Of a stretch of 40,761 nucleotides of DNA, positions 30,890 to 39,368 are shown in pieces. How positions within the stretch are numbered: position 1 is the stretch's first letter; each line of letters starts with the position of its first letter. Source of the DNA: Bacteroidales bacterium (GTDB lineage Bacteria > Bacteroidota > Bacteroidia > Bacteroidales > Bacteroidaceae); assembly GCA_012729225.1 (NCBI GenBank), contig JAAYDO010000121.1:1-40761 (forward strand), written 5' to 3'. The position numbers were made by a program, and so were the translations under genes. The notes under the pieces are model-generated. The model was not told the origin of the DNA. It did not search any database and saw only the letters and a program-made list of their open reading frames with translations.

Positions 30890-32311
30890 TTAGAAATCAG
30901 CAGACTTAGGAGTGCGAGGGAATGGAATCACGTCGCGGATGTTCTGCATACCTGTCACGAAGAGGATGAGACGCTCAAAACCAAGACCAAATCCAGCATG
31001 AGGACAAGAACCAAACTTGCGAGTGTCGAGATACCACCACATGTCCTTCATAGGAATGTTGCGCTCGTCAATCTCGTTGGTCAGTTTCTCCATGCTCTCT
31101 TCGCGCACAGACCCACCGATAATCTCACCAATCTGCGGGAAGAGCACATCAGTGCCCTGCACTGTCTGCTCCATCTCCTTGCCCTCAAACACAGGCTTCT
31201 CATCGTCTATCTTCATGTAGAATGCCTTGATAGCCTTAGGGTAGTGAGTCATGATTACAGGTCGCTTGAAGTGCTCCTCCACGAGGAAACGCTCATGCTC
31301 AGAAGCGAGGTCATCACCCCATTTGCATGGGAACTCAAACTTCTTGCCATCCTTGATTGCCTGCTGAAGAATTTCAATACCCTTTGTGTAGGACAAACGT
31401 ACAAAGTCTTGTTTCAGCACGCCTTCCAGACGCTCAATCAAGCCCTTGTCTATCATCTTGTTCAGGAACTCAAGATCATCCTTACAGTTGTCGAGAGCCC
31501 ACTTCACACAGAACTTGATGAAGTCCTCCTCCAAGTCCATCAGGTCATCCAAATCAATGAAAGCCACCTCCGGCTCTATCATCCAGAACTCAGCCAGATG
31601 GCGAGGAGTATTGGAGTTTTCCGCACGGAAAGTAGGACCGAAAGTATAGATGGCGCCGAGAGCTGTAGCTCCCAATTCGCCCTCCAACTGACCAGATACA
31701 GTCAGTGAAGCCTGCTTGCCAAAGAAATCATCGTCATAGATGATAGATCCACTCTCATCCTTCTTCAGGTCATAGAGGTTCTTGGTCGTTACCTGAAACA
31801 TCTGTCCAGCACCCTCACAGTCTGAAGCCGTGATGAGAGGAGTGTGGAAGTAGAAGTAGCCATGCTGATGAAAATAGGTGTGGATAGCCATCGCCATATT
31901 GTGACGGATGCGCATCACAGCACCAAAAGTGTTGGTGCGCAGACGCAAGTGAGCATGCTGACGCATATACTCAAAGCTCTGTCCTTTCTTCTGCATTGGG
32001 TAGTCGGCAGGACATTCACCAAACACCTTCATCTCTGTTGCCTGCACCTCCACAGCCTGACCAGAACCAATAGATTCCACCATCTTGCCAGTCACAGAGA
32101 GACAAGCACCAGTAGTGATCTGCTTCATCATCTCAGGGTCGAACTTCTCCACATCTGCCACGACTTGCACATTCTTGATGGTCGAACCGTCGTTGAGAGC
32201 AATAAAGTTCACGGCCTTACTGCCACGCTTTGTTCTCACCCATCCCATCACTGTGACCTCTGCACCGAAGTCTGTGCGCTGAAGGAGGTCAATGATCTTT
32301 ACACGTTTCAT
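30890..32311 (-). CDS. asnS: Asparaginyl-tRNA synthetase
   Basis: A 473-residue class IIb synthetase charging tRNA-Asn. The N-terminal OB-fold anticodon-binding domain (about 1-110) contains [23 protein letters not shown]. The catalytic domain has motif 2 [22 protein letters not shown] (about 229-250) and motif 3 [16 protein letters not shown] (about 442-457). The AsnS rather than AspS identity rests on the DCEGAGQMF and [10 protein letters not shown] sequences. Length and ends match the family. It follows the pseudouridine synthase gene by 96 bp on the same strand, and the purB - pseudouridine synthase - asnS order recurs in Bacteroidales. Confidence 0.95.
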   Translation of the reverse strand: MKRVKIIDLLQRTDFGAEVTVMGWVRTKRGSKAVNFIALNDGSTIKNVQVVADVEKFDPEMMKQITTGACLSVTGKMVESIGSGQAVEVQATEMKVFGECPADYPMQKKGQSFEYMRQHAHLRLRTNTFGAVMRIRHNMAMAIHTYFHQHGYFYFHTPLITASDCEGAGQMFQVTTKNLYDLKKDESGSIIYDDDFFGKQASLTVSGQLEGELGATALGAIYTFGPTFRAENSNTPRHLAEFWMIEPEVAFIDLDDLMDLEEDFIKFCVKWALDNCKDDLEFLNKMIDKGLIERLEGVLKQDFVRLSYTKGIEILQQAIKDGKKFEFPCKWGDDLASEHERFLVEEHFKRPVIMTHYPKAIKAFYMKIDDEKPVFEGKEMEQTVQGTDVLFPQIGEIIGGSVREESMEKLTNEIDERNIPMKDMWWYLDTRKFGSCPHAGFGLGFERLILFVTGMQNIRDVIPFPRTPKSADF

Positions 32312-32407
32312 TGTTATATTGCCTTTCTTTCTAAAAACTCCAGAAGACAGAGAGCACTTCAGGCATCCACATCTTCCAGAGTTTCTGTATCATACTACGT
32401 TATTGAG

Positions 32408-33910
32408 TTATTCGTAACTTCCCATGTGAAGTATGGCCACTTCCTGCTCTGTGAGGAATCGCCAGTCACCACGTTTGATGCCCTTCTTGGTGAGGCCGGC
32501 AAACATCACACGGTCAAGTTTGCACACCTTGTAGCCAAGGCTCTCGAAGATTCGGCGAACGATACGGTTTCTGCCTGAGTGAATCTCGATACCCACCTGC
32601 TTACGGTCAGTGTCTGAAGCATAGCTGATGGCATCAGCCTTGATTTCTCCATCCTCAAGAATCACGCCCTCTGCTATCTGATTCATGTCAGCAGCAGTGA
32701 GGTTCTTGTCGAGGTGCACATGATAAATCTTCTTCTTCAAGAACTTAGGATGAGTCAGCTTCGAAGCCAAGTCTCCATCGTTGGTGAAGAGAAGCACACC
32801 AGTAGTGTTGCGGTCCAGACGACCTACAGGATAGATGCGCTCACGACAGCAGTTCTTCACAAGCTCCATTACAGTCTTGCGCTGCTGTGGGTCATCAGAA
32901 GTGGTCACATAATCCTTAGGTTTGTTAAGAATCACATACACCTTCTTCTCGATGCTCACGAGCTGGTCGTGGAAGTGTACCTCATCTGTACGCTGAACCT
33001 TCGTGCCCAACTCTGTCACTACGGTACCGTTCACAGAAACCACACCAGCCTGGATGAACTGGTCTGCCTCACGTCGAGAACAAACACCTGCGTTGGCCAA
33101 GAACTTGTTCAAACGGATTGGAGCATTAGGATCTTCAAGGTATTCCTTATACTCAATCTGCTTCTTCATGCTATACTTAGCATTAGGGTTGTAGTCGGAT
33201 GTGCGCTGACGGTTGTAGCCACCACGCTGCTGATAGCCGTAGCCATCACGATTGCCATAGCCACCACCGCGCTGCTGATGGCCACCACGGTTGTTGTAGC
33301 CACCGCGCTGCTGATAACCGCCACGGTTGTTGTTGTAGCCACCTCGCTGCTGATAGCCACCACGGTTGTTGTTGTAGCCACCCTGACGATTATAGCCACC
33401 GCCATTGTTGTAGCCACCGCGCTGCTGATAGCCACCCTGCTGCTCAAAGCCGCCTTCCTGCTGCTCATCATTTTGCTGATAGCCACCATGATTGTAGCCA
33501 CCATCACGTTGCTGATAGCCACCATCACGTTGCTGGTAGCCACCACGGTTGTTGTAGCCACCACGGTTATTATAGCCGCCCTGACGGTTATAACCTCCAT
33601 TGTTATTGTAAGCACGCTGCTGATAACCGCCTTGACGTGGCTTATACTCGCCCTCTTCGCCTGAAGATGAGCCACCAAAGCCTGCTGGACGGAAACCGCG
33701 CTCGTTCTGAACGCCATTTGAACTGTATGCAGCGCGGTCATTTCTGTTGAAACGAGGACGCTGTGGACGATCTCCACGGTTAAACTGTGGACGTCCGCCA
33801 AAATTGTTTTCACGGTTGTAAGATGAACGATAGCCCTCTCGGCCACCTTCATTTTCAGATTTTTCTTCTGAAGCAGGTGCATTACCCTGCCATTCTTCGA
33901 TTTCAGACAT
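32408..33910 (-). CDS. RsuA/RluB-family rRNA pseudouridine synthase with RGG/GYQQ low-complexity N-domain
   Basis: A 500-residue protein. Residues about 1-245 are disordered and rich in Gly, Tyr, Asn, Gln and Arg: an RNRPQ-type segment (30-80), then some 20 short blocks of the forms GGYQQRG and GGYNNRG (94-233), resembling eukaryotic RGG/FUS-like RNA-binding tails. The S4 RNA-binding domain is at 264-310 (IRLNKFLANAGVCSRREADQ), and the RsuA-type synthase domain at about 320-490 has catalytic Asp366 in PVGRLDRNTTG, RKQVGIEIHSGRNRIVRR and KGIKRGDWRFLT. The enzyme isomerises a uridine in rRNA; RluB/E/F/RsuA members cannot be told apart here. Common members have about 230-300 residues, so half of this protein is the tail. 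Confidence 0.9.
   Translation of the reverse strand: MSEIEEWQGNAPASEEKSENEGGREGYRSSYNRENNFGGRPQFNRGDRPQRPRFNRNDRAAYSSNGVQNERGFRPAGFGGSSSGEEGEYKPRQGGYQQRAYNNNGGYNRQGGYNNRGGYNNRGGYQQRDGGYQQRDGGYNHGGYQQNDEQQEGGFEQQGGYQQRGGYNNGGGYNRQGGYNNNRGGYQQRGGYNNNRGGYQQRGGYNNRGGHQQRGGGYGNRDGYGYQQRGGYNRQRTSDYNPNAKYSMKKQIEYKEYLEDPNAPIRLNKFLANAGVCSRREADQFIQAGVVSVNGTVVTELGTKVQRTDEVHFHDQLVSIEKKVYVILNKPKDYVTTSDDPQQRKTVMELVKNCCRERIYPVGRLDRNTTGVLLFTNDGDLASKLTHPKFLKKKIYHVHLDKNLTAADMNQIAEGVILEDGEIKADAISYASDTDRKQVGIEIHSGRNRIVRRIFESLGYKVCKLDRVMFAGLTKKGIKRGDWRFLTEQEVAILHMGSYE
33212..33631 (-). repeat. Coding low-complexity repeats of the pseudouridine synthase
   Basis: Many imperfect 18-33-bp units (plus-strand form TAGCCACCACGGTTGTTG) encode the GGYNNRG/GGYQQRG blocks. 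All unit lengths keep the reading frame. Such repeats can expand or contract by slippage or recombination. Confidence 0.85.
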
Positions 33911-34009
33911 AATTCTTTTCTGTAATTTAATTAAAATAATGATTAAATCCTAAAAATAAATATTCCTTAGTTAAAGTAATCTCTTTTTATTCGTCTCTCT
34001 CCTGCCAGA

Positions 34010-35356
34010 TCAGACACCTGTGTAAGTGTGAGGGGTCACCCTTCTCAGTTCCTCTTTCACACTGTCCGGCACATTCAGTTCATCAATAAAGTGGCTGATG
34101 CTCTCTGCTGTGATGGCAGAATTTGTACGGGTGAGTGCCTTGAGCGCCTCGTATGGATGTGGGTAAGCCTCACGGCGGAGGATTGTCTGGATACCCTCTG
34201 CACATACAGCCCAGCAGTTGTCCAAGTCACGGTTGATAGCATCCTCGTTGAGAAGCAGTTTGCGCAATCCCTTCAGTGCGGACTGAACAGAGATCACCAT
34301 GTGCCCCATTGGCACACCCACATTGCGGAGCACTGTAGAGTCGGTCAAATCTCTCTGCAGGCGGCTCACGGGCAACTTCTGGCTCAAGAAAGCCAAAATC
34401 GCATTAGCCATGCCGAGGTTACCCTCCGAGTTCTCAAAGTCAATGGGGTTCACCTTGTGAGGCATTGCCGAAGAACCCACCTCGCCTGCTTTAATCTTCT
34501 GCTTGAAGTATTCCATTGACACATACATCCAGAAGTCCCTATCAAGGTCAATGATAATGGTGTTGATACGCTTCATGGCATCAAAGATAGCGCCCATATT
34601 GTCGTAGTTGCTGATCTGAGTTGTCCACTGTTCGCGTTCCAATCCCAGCTTCTCGCTCACAAACTTGTTGCCAAAAGCCTTCCAGTCATACTCTGGATAG
34701 GCAATGCGGTGAGCGTTGTAGTTGCCAGTGGCACCACCAAACTTAGCCGTGATTTTGCAAGCCTTGAGTTGATCGAGCTGTTCGGTCAAACGATACACAT
34801 ACACCATCACCTCCTTGCCCAAGCGAGTTGGAGAGGCTGGCTGTCCGTGAGTCTTGGCCAGCATCGGAACATTCTTCCATTCGTCGGCATATTCCTGCAA
34901 CTGGCTTATCAGTTCCTCCACCTGTGGGTAATACACCTCAGCCAGCGCATCCTTGATGGTGAGGGGCACGCTGGTATTGTTGATGTCCTGGCTTGTCAAA
35001 CCAAAGTGAATGAATTCCTTATATTCGTCGAAGCTGCCTATCTTGTCAAGTTCCTCCTTGATGAAGTACTCCACAGCCTTCACATCGTGGTTCGTCACCT
35101 TCTCAATGTCCTTCACACGCTGGGCATCAGCCTCAGAGAAATTGCGGTAGATACCTCTCAAGCGCTCAAAGAGATTCTTGTCAAAACCCTTCAGCTGAGG
35201 AAGAGGCAACTCGCAGAGAGTGATGAAATACTCAATTTCAACACGCACACGATACTTGATAAGCGCATATTCAGAGAAAAACGAAGCCAAGTCCTGAGTC
35301 TTGCTTCTATAACGGCCATCAATGGGAGAAACTGCCGTAAGTGTATTCAGTTCCAT
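34010..35356 (-). CDS. purB: Adenylosuccinate lyase
   Basis: A 448-residue fumarase/aspartase-superfamily enzyme that cleaves SAICAR and adenylosuccinate, releasing fumarate, in purine synthesis. The N-terminus LTAVSPIDGRYRSKTQDLASFFSEYALIKYR is typical of the E. coli-type PurB. The TSQDINNTS and KTHGQPASPTRLGKE segments carry catalytic histidines, and GSSAMPHKVNPIDFENSEGN (about 297-316) is the superfamily signature loop with the catalytic serine. It is followed 99 bp downstream by the pseudouridine synthase gene on the same strand. A TATCTTTG box about 160 bp upstream (35517-35524, minus strand) is the likely promoter. Confidence 0.95.
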   Translation of the reverse strand: MELNTLTAVSPIDGRYRSKTQDLASFFSEYALIKYRVRVEIEYFITLCELPLPQLKGFDKNLFERLRGIYRNFSEADAQRVKDIEKVTNHDVKAVEYFIKEELDKIGSFDEYKEFIHFGLTSQDINNTSVPLTIKDALAEVYYPQVEELISQLQEYADEWKNVPMLAKTHGQPASPTRLGKEVMVYVYRLTEQLDQLKACKITAKFGGATGNYNAHRIAYPEYDWKAFGNKFVSEKLGLEREQWTTQISNYDNMGAIFDAMKRINTIIIDLDRDFWMYVSMEYFKQKIKAGEVGSSAMPHKVNPIDFENSEGNLGMANAILAFLSQKLPVSRLQRDLTDSTVLRNVGVPMGHMVISVQSALKGLRKLLLNEDAINRDLDNCWAVCAEGIQTILRREAYPHPYEALKALTRTNSAITAESISHFIDELNVPDSVKEELRRVTPHTYTGV

Positions 35357-35516
35357 AATTGTTTCCTTTTACTTTCTTTTTTATTGGTCGAATGCGTCAT
35401 CCAGACGCGAAAATCCTATGTATAGGTTTCTTTATTCCATCATTTTAGTGTATTCTATTGAGTCATCTTATTGAGAATCTCAATGTCATTCGTTAATGGT
35501 TTGCTTTTTTGCGCTG

Positions 35517-35524
35517 CAAAGATA
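35517..35524 (-). promoter_or_regulatory. -7 box for purB
   Basis: TATCTTTG followed by GC on the minus strand, a perfect -7. The -33 is unclear. It would leave a leader of about 155 nt. Confidence 0.5.
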
Positions 35525-35592
35525 CCTTTTTTTGTATTGTCACGAAAGAGAATGAGACAAAAACATACGTTTGCCCGCCATTTTTTCTCTTT

Positions 35593-35997
35593 TCAGCCCT
35601 TTTCCAAAGCAGAAATGCGAAATACCGTGTACACTTCCACCACCACAAAGAACACGAATGGAATCAGCCACGAAGTAGGTCCAAGCCACATGCCCGCATA
35701 AAATCCCACAGGCAAAAACATGAACACCACAGCCAAGACCAGCCCCACCAGTCCAAACACTCTCTGTCGGTAGAGTCTTCTCATGGTCAGTTCCTTCGGG
35801 TCTGTCGGCTCATACTTCTCATAGAAAGGCGTCTGCATCAGTCGTCCCACCGCAAGCATCAACGCGCCCACAGCCATCACCCAATGGGCATAGATGCGAA
35901 TCTCATCTTTAGGCAGTGCCCACGCGCATGCCGCCACCAGCACCATCAGCAGTCCACCCACCTCTATCTTTCCTAATATACGATCTCTTTTATCCAT
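35593..35997 (-). CDS. Small membrane protein downstream of DivIC
   Basis: A 134-residue protein with four predicted membrane segments (about residues 12-28, 37-55, 80-96 and 105-127) separated by a central basic/polar loop (YEKYEPTDPKELTMRRLYRQR). No family-defining motif is recognised. It starts 8 bp after the DivIC-like gene ends (ATG at 35997; an upstream TTG at 36009 would overlap), so the two share a transcript. A link to cell division or envelope assembly is suggested only by this partnership. Confidence 0.75.
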   Translation of the reverse strand: MDKRDRILGKIEVGGLLMVLVAACAWALPKDEIRIYAHWVMAVGALMLAVGRLMQTPFYEKYEPTDPKELTMRRLYRQRVFGLVGLVLAVVFMFLPVGFYAGMWLGPTSWLIPFVFFVVVEVYTVFRISALEKG

Positions 35998-36005
35998 TTT
36001 TCTAA

Positions 36006-36311
36006 TCAATCCTCGTCACCCTCATCCTCCACAATAAAGATATCCTCATCATCCGTCTTCATGTAGTAACGGCTTCTGGCCACATCCTTCACTGCCTCTG
36101 GATCATTCTTGAGGGCCTCAAGTGTCTTCTTGTCGCGTTCAAACTCTCTGGTATAAGCATCTATCTCCTCCTTCAGCCTGGATATATCCTGTTGCTGACC
36201 AATGCGGTTCACCACACTGCTTTCACCCACAAATCCGATGAAAATCACAAATACAACCAATGCCAGGATGTACTTCAATTTGTAAAACCAAAATTTGACG
36301 CTGTGCTTCAT
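36006..36311 (-). CDS. FtsB/DivIC-family septum formation initiator
   Basis: A 101-residue bitopic protein: short basic cytoplasmic start, a transmembrane helix (about 12-30, YILALVVFVIFIGFVG), a coiled coil (about 38-72, QQQDISRLKEEIDAYTREFERDKKTLEALKND), and the family motif PEAVKDVARSRYYMKTDDEDIF, ending in an acidic tail. DivIC/FtsB proteins join FtsL and FtsQ in the divisome and help activate septal wall synthesis. Size and layout fit the family exactly; Bacteroidota members are usually annotated as DivIC. It is first in a two-gene unit with the small membrane protein; promoter at 36370-36400. Confidence 0.87.
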   Translation of the reverse strand: MKHSVKFWFYKLKYILALVVFVIFIGFVGESSVVNRIGQQQDISRLKEEIDAYTREFERDKKTLEALKNDPEAVKDVARSRYYMKTDDEDIFIVEDEGDED

Positions 36312-36369
36312 GTGTAGTTCCCACTTATCGTTTGGAGGTTGAACAATCCAATGCTTTCAATTTCAGCCA

Positions 36370-36400
36370 CAAAGTTAATGCAATTTCGACAAAGAACAAA
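36370..36400 (-). promoter_or_regulatory. Promoter for DivIC-like gene
   Basis: On the minus strand TTTG (36397-36400), exactly 19 bp, TAACTTTG (36370-36377). Leader about 55 nt. Confidence 0.75.
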
Positions 36401-36585
36401 AAAAACCTCAAGTTTTTAAATATTATTCCATATTTGACAACACTTTCAACAGATTTTATGCCACATTCCTCCCACTTTCCCACTCTTTGACTTATGCCCG
36501 CTCGGGAGACTCTTCCGAAGAAGCACGAGACCCTCGTGAGCGTGGCAGACGCAAGGACAATAGGTCCACATTCGTTTCTCCCACA

Positions 36586-36641
36586 GACTATATGGTTCGT
36601 GAGTAAATACCATATGGTGTTTAGTCACAAACCATGCAGTC
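36586..36641. repeat. 56-bp imperfect palindrome centred on CCATATGG
   Basis: The arms read ATGGTT-GTGA-TAAA-ACCAT inward on both sides (36592-36613 and 36614-36635), with about five mismatched pairs, and are extended by GACT/AGTC. The centre is ACCATATGGT. It has no T-tail, so it is unlikely to be a simple terminator. It sits where core genes give way to the acquired segment. Confidence 0.75.
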
Positions 36642-36843
36642 GCCACTTTTCTTCCATATGGTCGCCGGTCGTGAGATGTGCACAAGATCTTACTTTAGTT
36701 TCTCACATAGTAAGAGAATCAAAGAAACAAGACAAGATTTATGATGAGATATTAGAAAAATGAATGGAGGACAATTATTCAACAAAATTAATTCCATCAG
36801 TCCAAAATATTGGGAAAAATATGGAATTAAATAAATAAAGTAT

Positions 36844-36851
36844 TATCTTTG
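36844..36851 (+). promoter_or_regulatory. -7 box, nearly leaderless
   Basis: TATCTTTG followed by GC; the ATG at 36860 is 8 nt downstream. No -33 TTTG at the normal distance. Confidence 0.5.
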
Positions 36852-36859
36852 CGGTCATT

Positions 36860-37348
36860 ATGAAAAGAATAGTCACTAAAATTGGAGACATTTTCTGCGT
36901 GGATGTTGGCGATAACCATAAACGATACTTTCAGTATATCGCTAACGATCTCCACCAGCTCAACAGTTCTACTATCAGAGTCTTTAAGACCAAATATCCA
37001 CTAGATGTGGAGCCAAACATGGAGGATATTGTTGCAGATGAAGTCGATTTTTATTCACATACAATTCTGAAGTTTGGTATTCAAGAAAATGCATGGATAA
37101 AAGTTGGTAAAAGCAAGAACGTCGGAAGTTTTGATTCTATCATGTTTCGATCAACCAACGATTACTCCTCCTCTTGCCTAAAATCTTATCATTGGTATGT
37201 TTGGAAATTGGGACAAGAAGAATCAACTCATATTGGCGAGCTAACAGAAGAATATGCTAATATGACTGATTATGGAGGAGTGTATAATTACGAATGGATT
37301 GTCGAAAGAATAAAAACAGGACGTTACCCATGTGCAATGCCATATTAA
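36860..37348 (+). CDS. Unknown 162-residue protein (possibly Imm26-like)
   Basis: A soluble 162-residue protein with no signal or membrane segment. It begins KRIVTKIGDIFCVDVGDNHKRYFQYIANDLHQLNSSTIRVFKT, an all-beta opening similar in style to the Imm26-type fold of immunity proteins (K-x-GDIF-x-V followed by a YFQY strand). Conserved-looking aromatic stretches follow (SYHWYVWKLG, YGGVYNYEWIVERIKTG). I cannot confirm the family by eye. It is transcribed alone toward the convergent restriction-modification operon, in an AT-rich context, so it is probably accessory DNA. A toxin-immunity or defence-related role is a guess from context; no cognate toxin gene is present. Confidence 0.6.
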   Translation: MKRIVTKIGDIFCVDVGDNHKRYFQYIANDLHQLNSSTIRVFKTKYPLDVEPNMEDIVADEVDFYSHTILKFGIQENAWIKVGKSKNVGSFDSIMFRSTNDYSSSCLKSYHWYVWKLGQEESTHIGELTEEYANMTDYGGVYNYEWIVERIKTGRYPCAMPY

Positions 37349-37771
37349 GACAGTGAAAAATCTTCTCTGTGAAAACATGACGGAATGATTGTGCAGGGGG
37401 GCTGCTATTTTTTGCAGCCTGACAATGTTAATCTTTCACGGAAATCACCCTCTATTCATGCCTTGTTTTATCCCTTATCCAACATCATTTTTCTGCATGG
37501 TCAGAAGATGAACAATTGTAAGGTAGAGTCGTTTTTTTGACTGACAACAAATGCACATCGGACTTTGGGGGAAATGAACTTTTAATGGATTTTTGAGACT
37601 TAAATCAATGATTCTAACACGTCATTATTTTCAAAGTTGCCTTGGAACAATCTGGAAACATCATACCCCCCAAAAAACACACACAATTAACCACGCCTGA
37701 TTATCCTCAAAATGTGTTTGAGAGAACTATCCCCAAATCAAACAACAGAGAAAAGAGCACCATTTAAGGTG
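37349..37771. other. Convergent intergenic region before the RM operon
   Basis: 423 bp without a gene. A GGCTGC/GCAGCC hairpin (37400-37405, 37414-37419) with a T-rich loop lies about 50 bp after the unknown gene. A lone GAACAATTGT at 37509 recalls the core of the 22-bp repeats, but no array is present. Confidence 0.5.
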
Positions 37772-37773
37772 CT
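37756..37773 (-). terminator. Weak terminator hairpin at the methyltransferase stop
   Basis: 6-bp stem AGCACC/GGTGCT with loop ATTTAA, then TCTTTTCTC on the minus strand. It overlaps the stop codon. Confidence 0.4.
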
Positions 37774-39349
37774 ACTTATCCAAGTTTAGCACTTCATCTA
37801 TAGTAGTGTCTGTGAATGTTCTCCAAATTTTCAGTTCAAATGGCTTATAGTCGTCAAACAACTGCTTCACAAATTCTATCTCAAACACCAGCTGGAAGTC
37901 GTTCTTGTCTTCACCTTTCTGCCCCTCCTTCCGGTTGCCAACACGAGCAATCTTAATAAGATAGAGGTCGCGCACACCCTTTTCCTTCAAATATGGCATG
38001 AAGTAGTATAGTTTATTTAGAGCGACACTTGACGGGAACTTCTTGCCTGTATAATATACCTTGGCAGACTGATCAAGATATTGCTCAAAGTTGTCTTTCT
38101 TCACAAGGCTGATCAGGCAGTTCTTGGTAGAATCAACATCTTCATGGTGTCCAACCCCGGTATTGTATCCAATATTGCCATCTTCACGAGCAACACTATT
38201 CTCAATAATTGGATTATCCTGATATTTTTCAAAGAGATCTAGGAAAACGAGTTGCTTATACGCAGACTTAGAGACTTTTTCAATTCTTCTTGCAGAAAAT
38301 CTTCTATTACACAAATCAACAACTTCATTATCATTCTGGCTATAAAGTATCCCATGCCTGTCAAGAGTATGCCTAATGCTCATGGCGACATGATAAGCAA
38401 GATTTACGGGTACTGCATTTCCAATCATCTTGTACCCGACGTTTACATCATCATAAATGAAACGGAAATGATCAGGAAAGGTTTGGATACGAGCCACTTC
38501 GCGTACACTCATTCGACGATACAGATGTTCCATGCCAGGAACAAACATTTGCACGTTCGCATTTATTTTGATCATATGAGGCGCCTGTGGATGTAACTGA
38601 CACTGCCTTCCACTTGCCTGAACTGTAAATCCTTGCTCTTCCCAATTGCGCACTCTATTGCGAGACATATAGATTGGAGAGAATCCTCCAATGAAATATT
38701 CATGATTCGGAACTGTGCATCGGTCACCGTTGGAATGATTCTTCTCTAAAGCTGGAATTACAGTTTCCTGCAAATCTCCGATAGCCTGTCTTAATGTAAT
38801 GCGTGGCATTATTGGTGTAGGATACTCGTAATCTCTAATATTCAAATCTCTACGAAATCCTACATAAAAAACACGATCCCTATCTTCCGGAACCTCGTAG
38901 TCTTTTGCATTGAGCATCTGCATCTGAACATCATAACCAACACCTGCGTTTCTGAATTCATTCAAGAATTCTTCTACCGCCAGAGCATTACGTGGAGCAA
39001 GCATGCCTGAAACGTTTTCCGCAACAAAAAATAGAGGCTGCACCCTTTTTAGAATACGTATATAGTCGCGAAACAATTGACCGCGGGGGTCATCTATACC
39101 CCTTTTTGCACCTCCTTCACTCCATGATTGGCAAGGAGGTCCACCTATTATTCCGTCTATATTGGCAGGGAATAGTTCTTCGTTAATAGTTCGAATGTCG
39201 CCCTCTATCAGACATACATCGGGGAAGTTGTGTCTAAATGTGGGACATATTTTTGAGTCAAATTCGTTGGCAACAGCAGTCCTGAACCCTGCATTATGAA
39301 AACCAAGATCCAAGCCTCCTGCTCCACTGAATAAACTGATAAGTGCCAT
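37772..39349 (-). CDS. DNA (cytosine-5) methyltransferase, M.HaeIII-like (GGCC), with C-terminal extension
   Basis: A 525-residue enzyme. Motif [12 protein letters not shown] (7-17) binds AdoMet, motif [10 protein letters not shown] (69-76) has catalytic Cys73, motif VI is ENV (111-113), motif [14 protein letters not shown] (155-164), motif [17 protein letters not shown] (279-293) and motif [15 protein letters not shown] (305-318). The target-recognition region [21 protein letters not shown] and [17 protein letters not shown] is very close to M.HaeIII as I remember it, so the target is probably GGCC, methylated at the inner cytosine. M.HaeIII ends soon after motif X (about 330 residues); here about 195 more follow ([40 protein letters not shown]), a domain I do not recognise. 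It is last in the controller-endonuclease-methylase operon, 19 bp after the endonuclease. Confidence 0.92.
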   Translation of the reverse strand: MALISLFSGAGGLDLGFHNAGFRTAVANEFDSKICPTFRHNFPDVCLIEGDIRTINEELFPANIDGIIGGPPCQSWSEGGAKRGIDDPRGQLFRDYIRILKRVQPLFFVAENVSGMLAPRNALAVEEFLNEFRNAGVGYDVQMQMLNAKDYEVPEDRDRVFYVGFRRDLNIRDYEYPTPIMPRITLRQAIGDLQETVIPALEKNHSNGDRCTVPNHEYFIGGFSPIYMSRNRVRNWEEQGFTVQASGRQCQLHPQAPHMIKINANVQMFVPGMEHLYRRMSVREVARIQTFPDHFRFIYDDVNVGYKMIGNAVPVNLAYHVAMSIRHTLDRHGILYSQNDNEVVDLCNRRFSARRIEKVSKSAYKQLVFLDLFEKYQDNPIIENSVAREDGNIGYNTGVGHHEDVDSTKNCLISLVKKDNFEQYLDQSAKVYYTGKKFPSSVALNKLYYFMPYLKEKGVRDLYLIKIARVGNRKEGQKGEDKNDFQLVFEIEFVKQLFDDYKPFELKIWRTFTDTTIDEVLNLDK

Positions 39350-39368
39350 ATAATCGTTTTATTATACT

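Larger units (their letters stand above)
36401..36859. other. Boundary region between core genes and acquired segment
   Basis: About 460 bp without a convincing gene. It holds the 56-bp imperfect palindrome at 36586-36641, a CACGAG-ACC-CTCGTG hairpin (36523-36537), and TCGTGAG three times (36534, 36597, 36669). A 24-codon frame from 36760 (MNGGQLFNKINSISPKYW then EKYGIK) ends at 36834 and could be a short peptide or a gene remnant. Composition becomes AT-rich from about 36,700. Confidence 0.5.

Noticed and set aside
33200-33640. Dense DNA repeats as CRISPR or satellite DNA
   Set aside because: They are the codons of the RGG/GYQQ tail of the pseudouridine synthase, all in frame.
32714-33664. 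316-codon open frame antisense to the pseudouridine synthase
   Set aside because: Its long hydrophobic runs are the reverse reading of the GYQQRG repeats; no independent evidence.
36480-36560. Possible tRNA or small RNA from GC-rich hairpins
   Set aside because: No cloverleaf can be drawn and there is no T-loop consensus; only small local hairpins.
36446-36763. Overlapping open frames on both strands around the large palindrome
   Set aside because: The two translations resemble each other because they read the arms of the palindrome; no family match or start signals.
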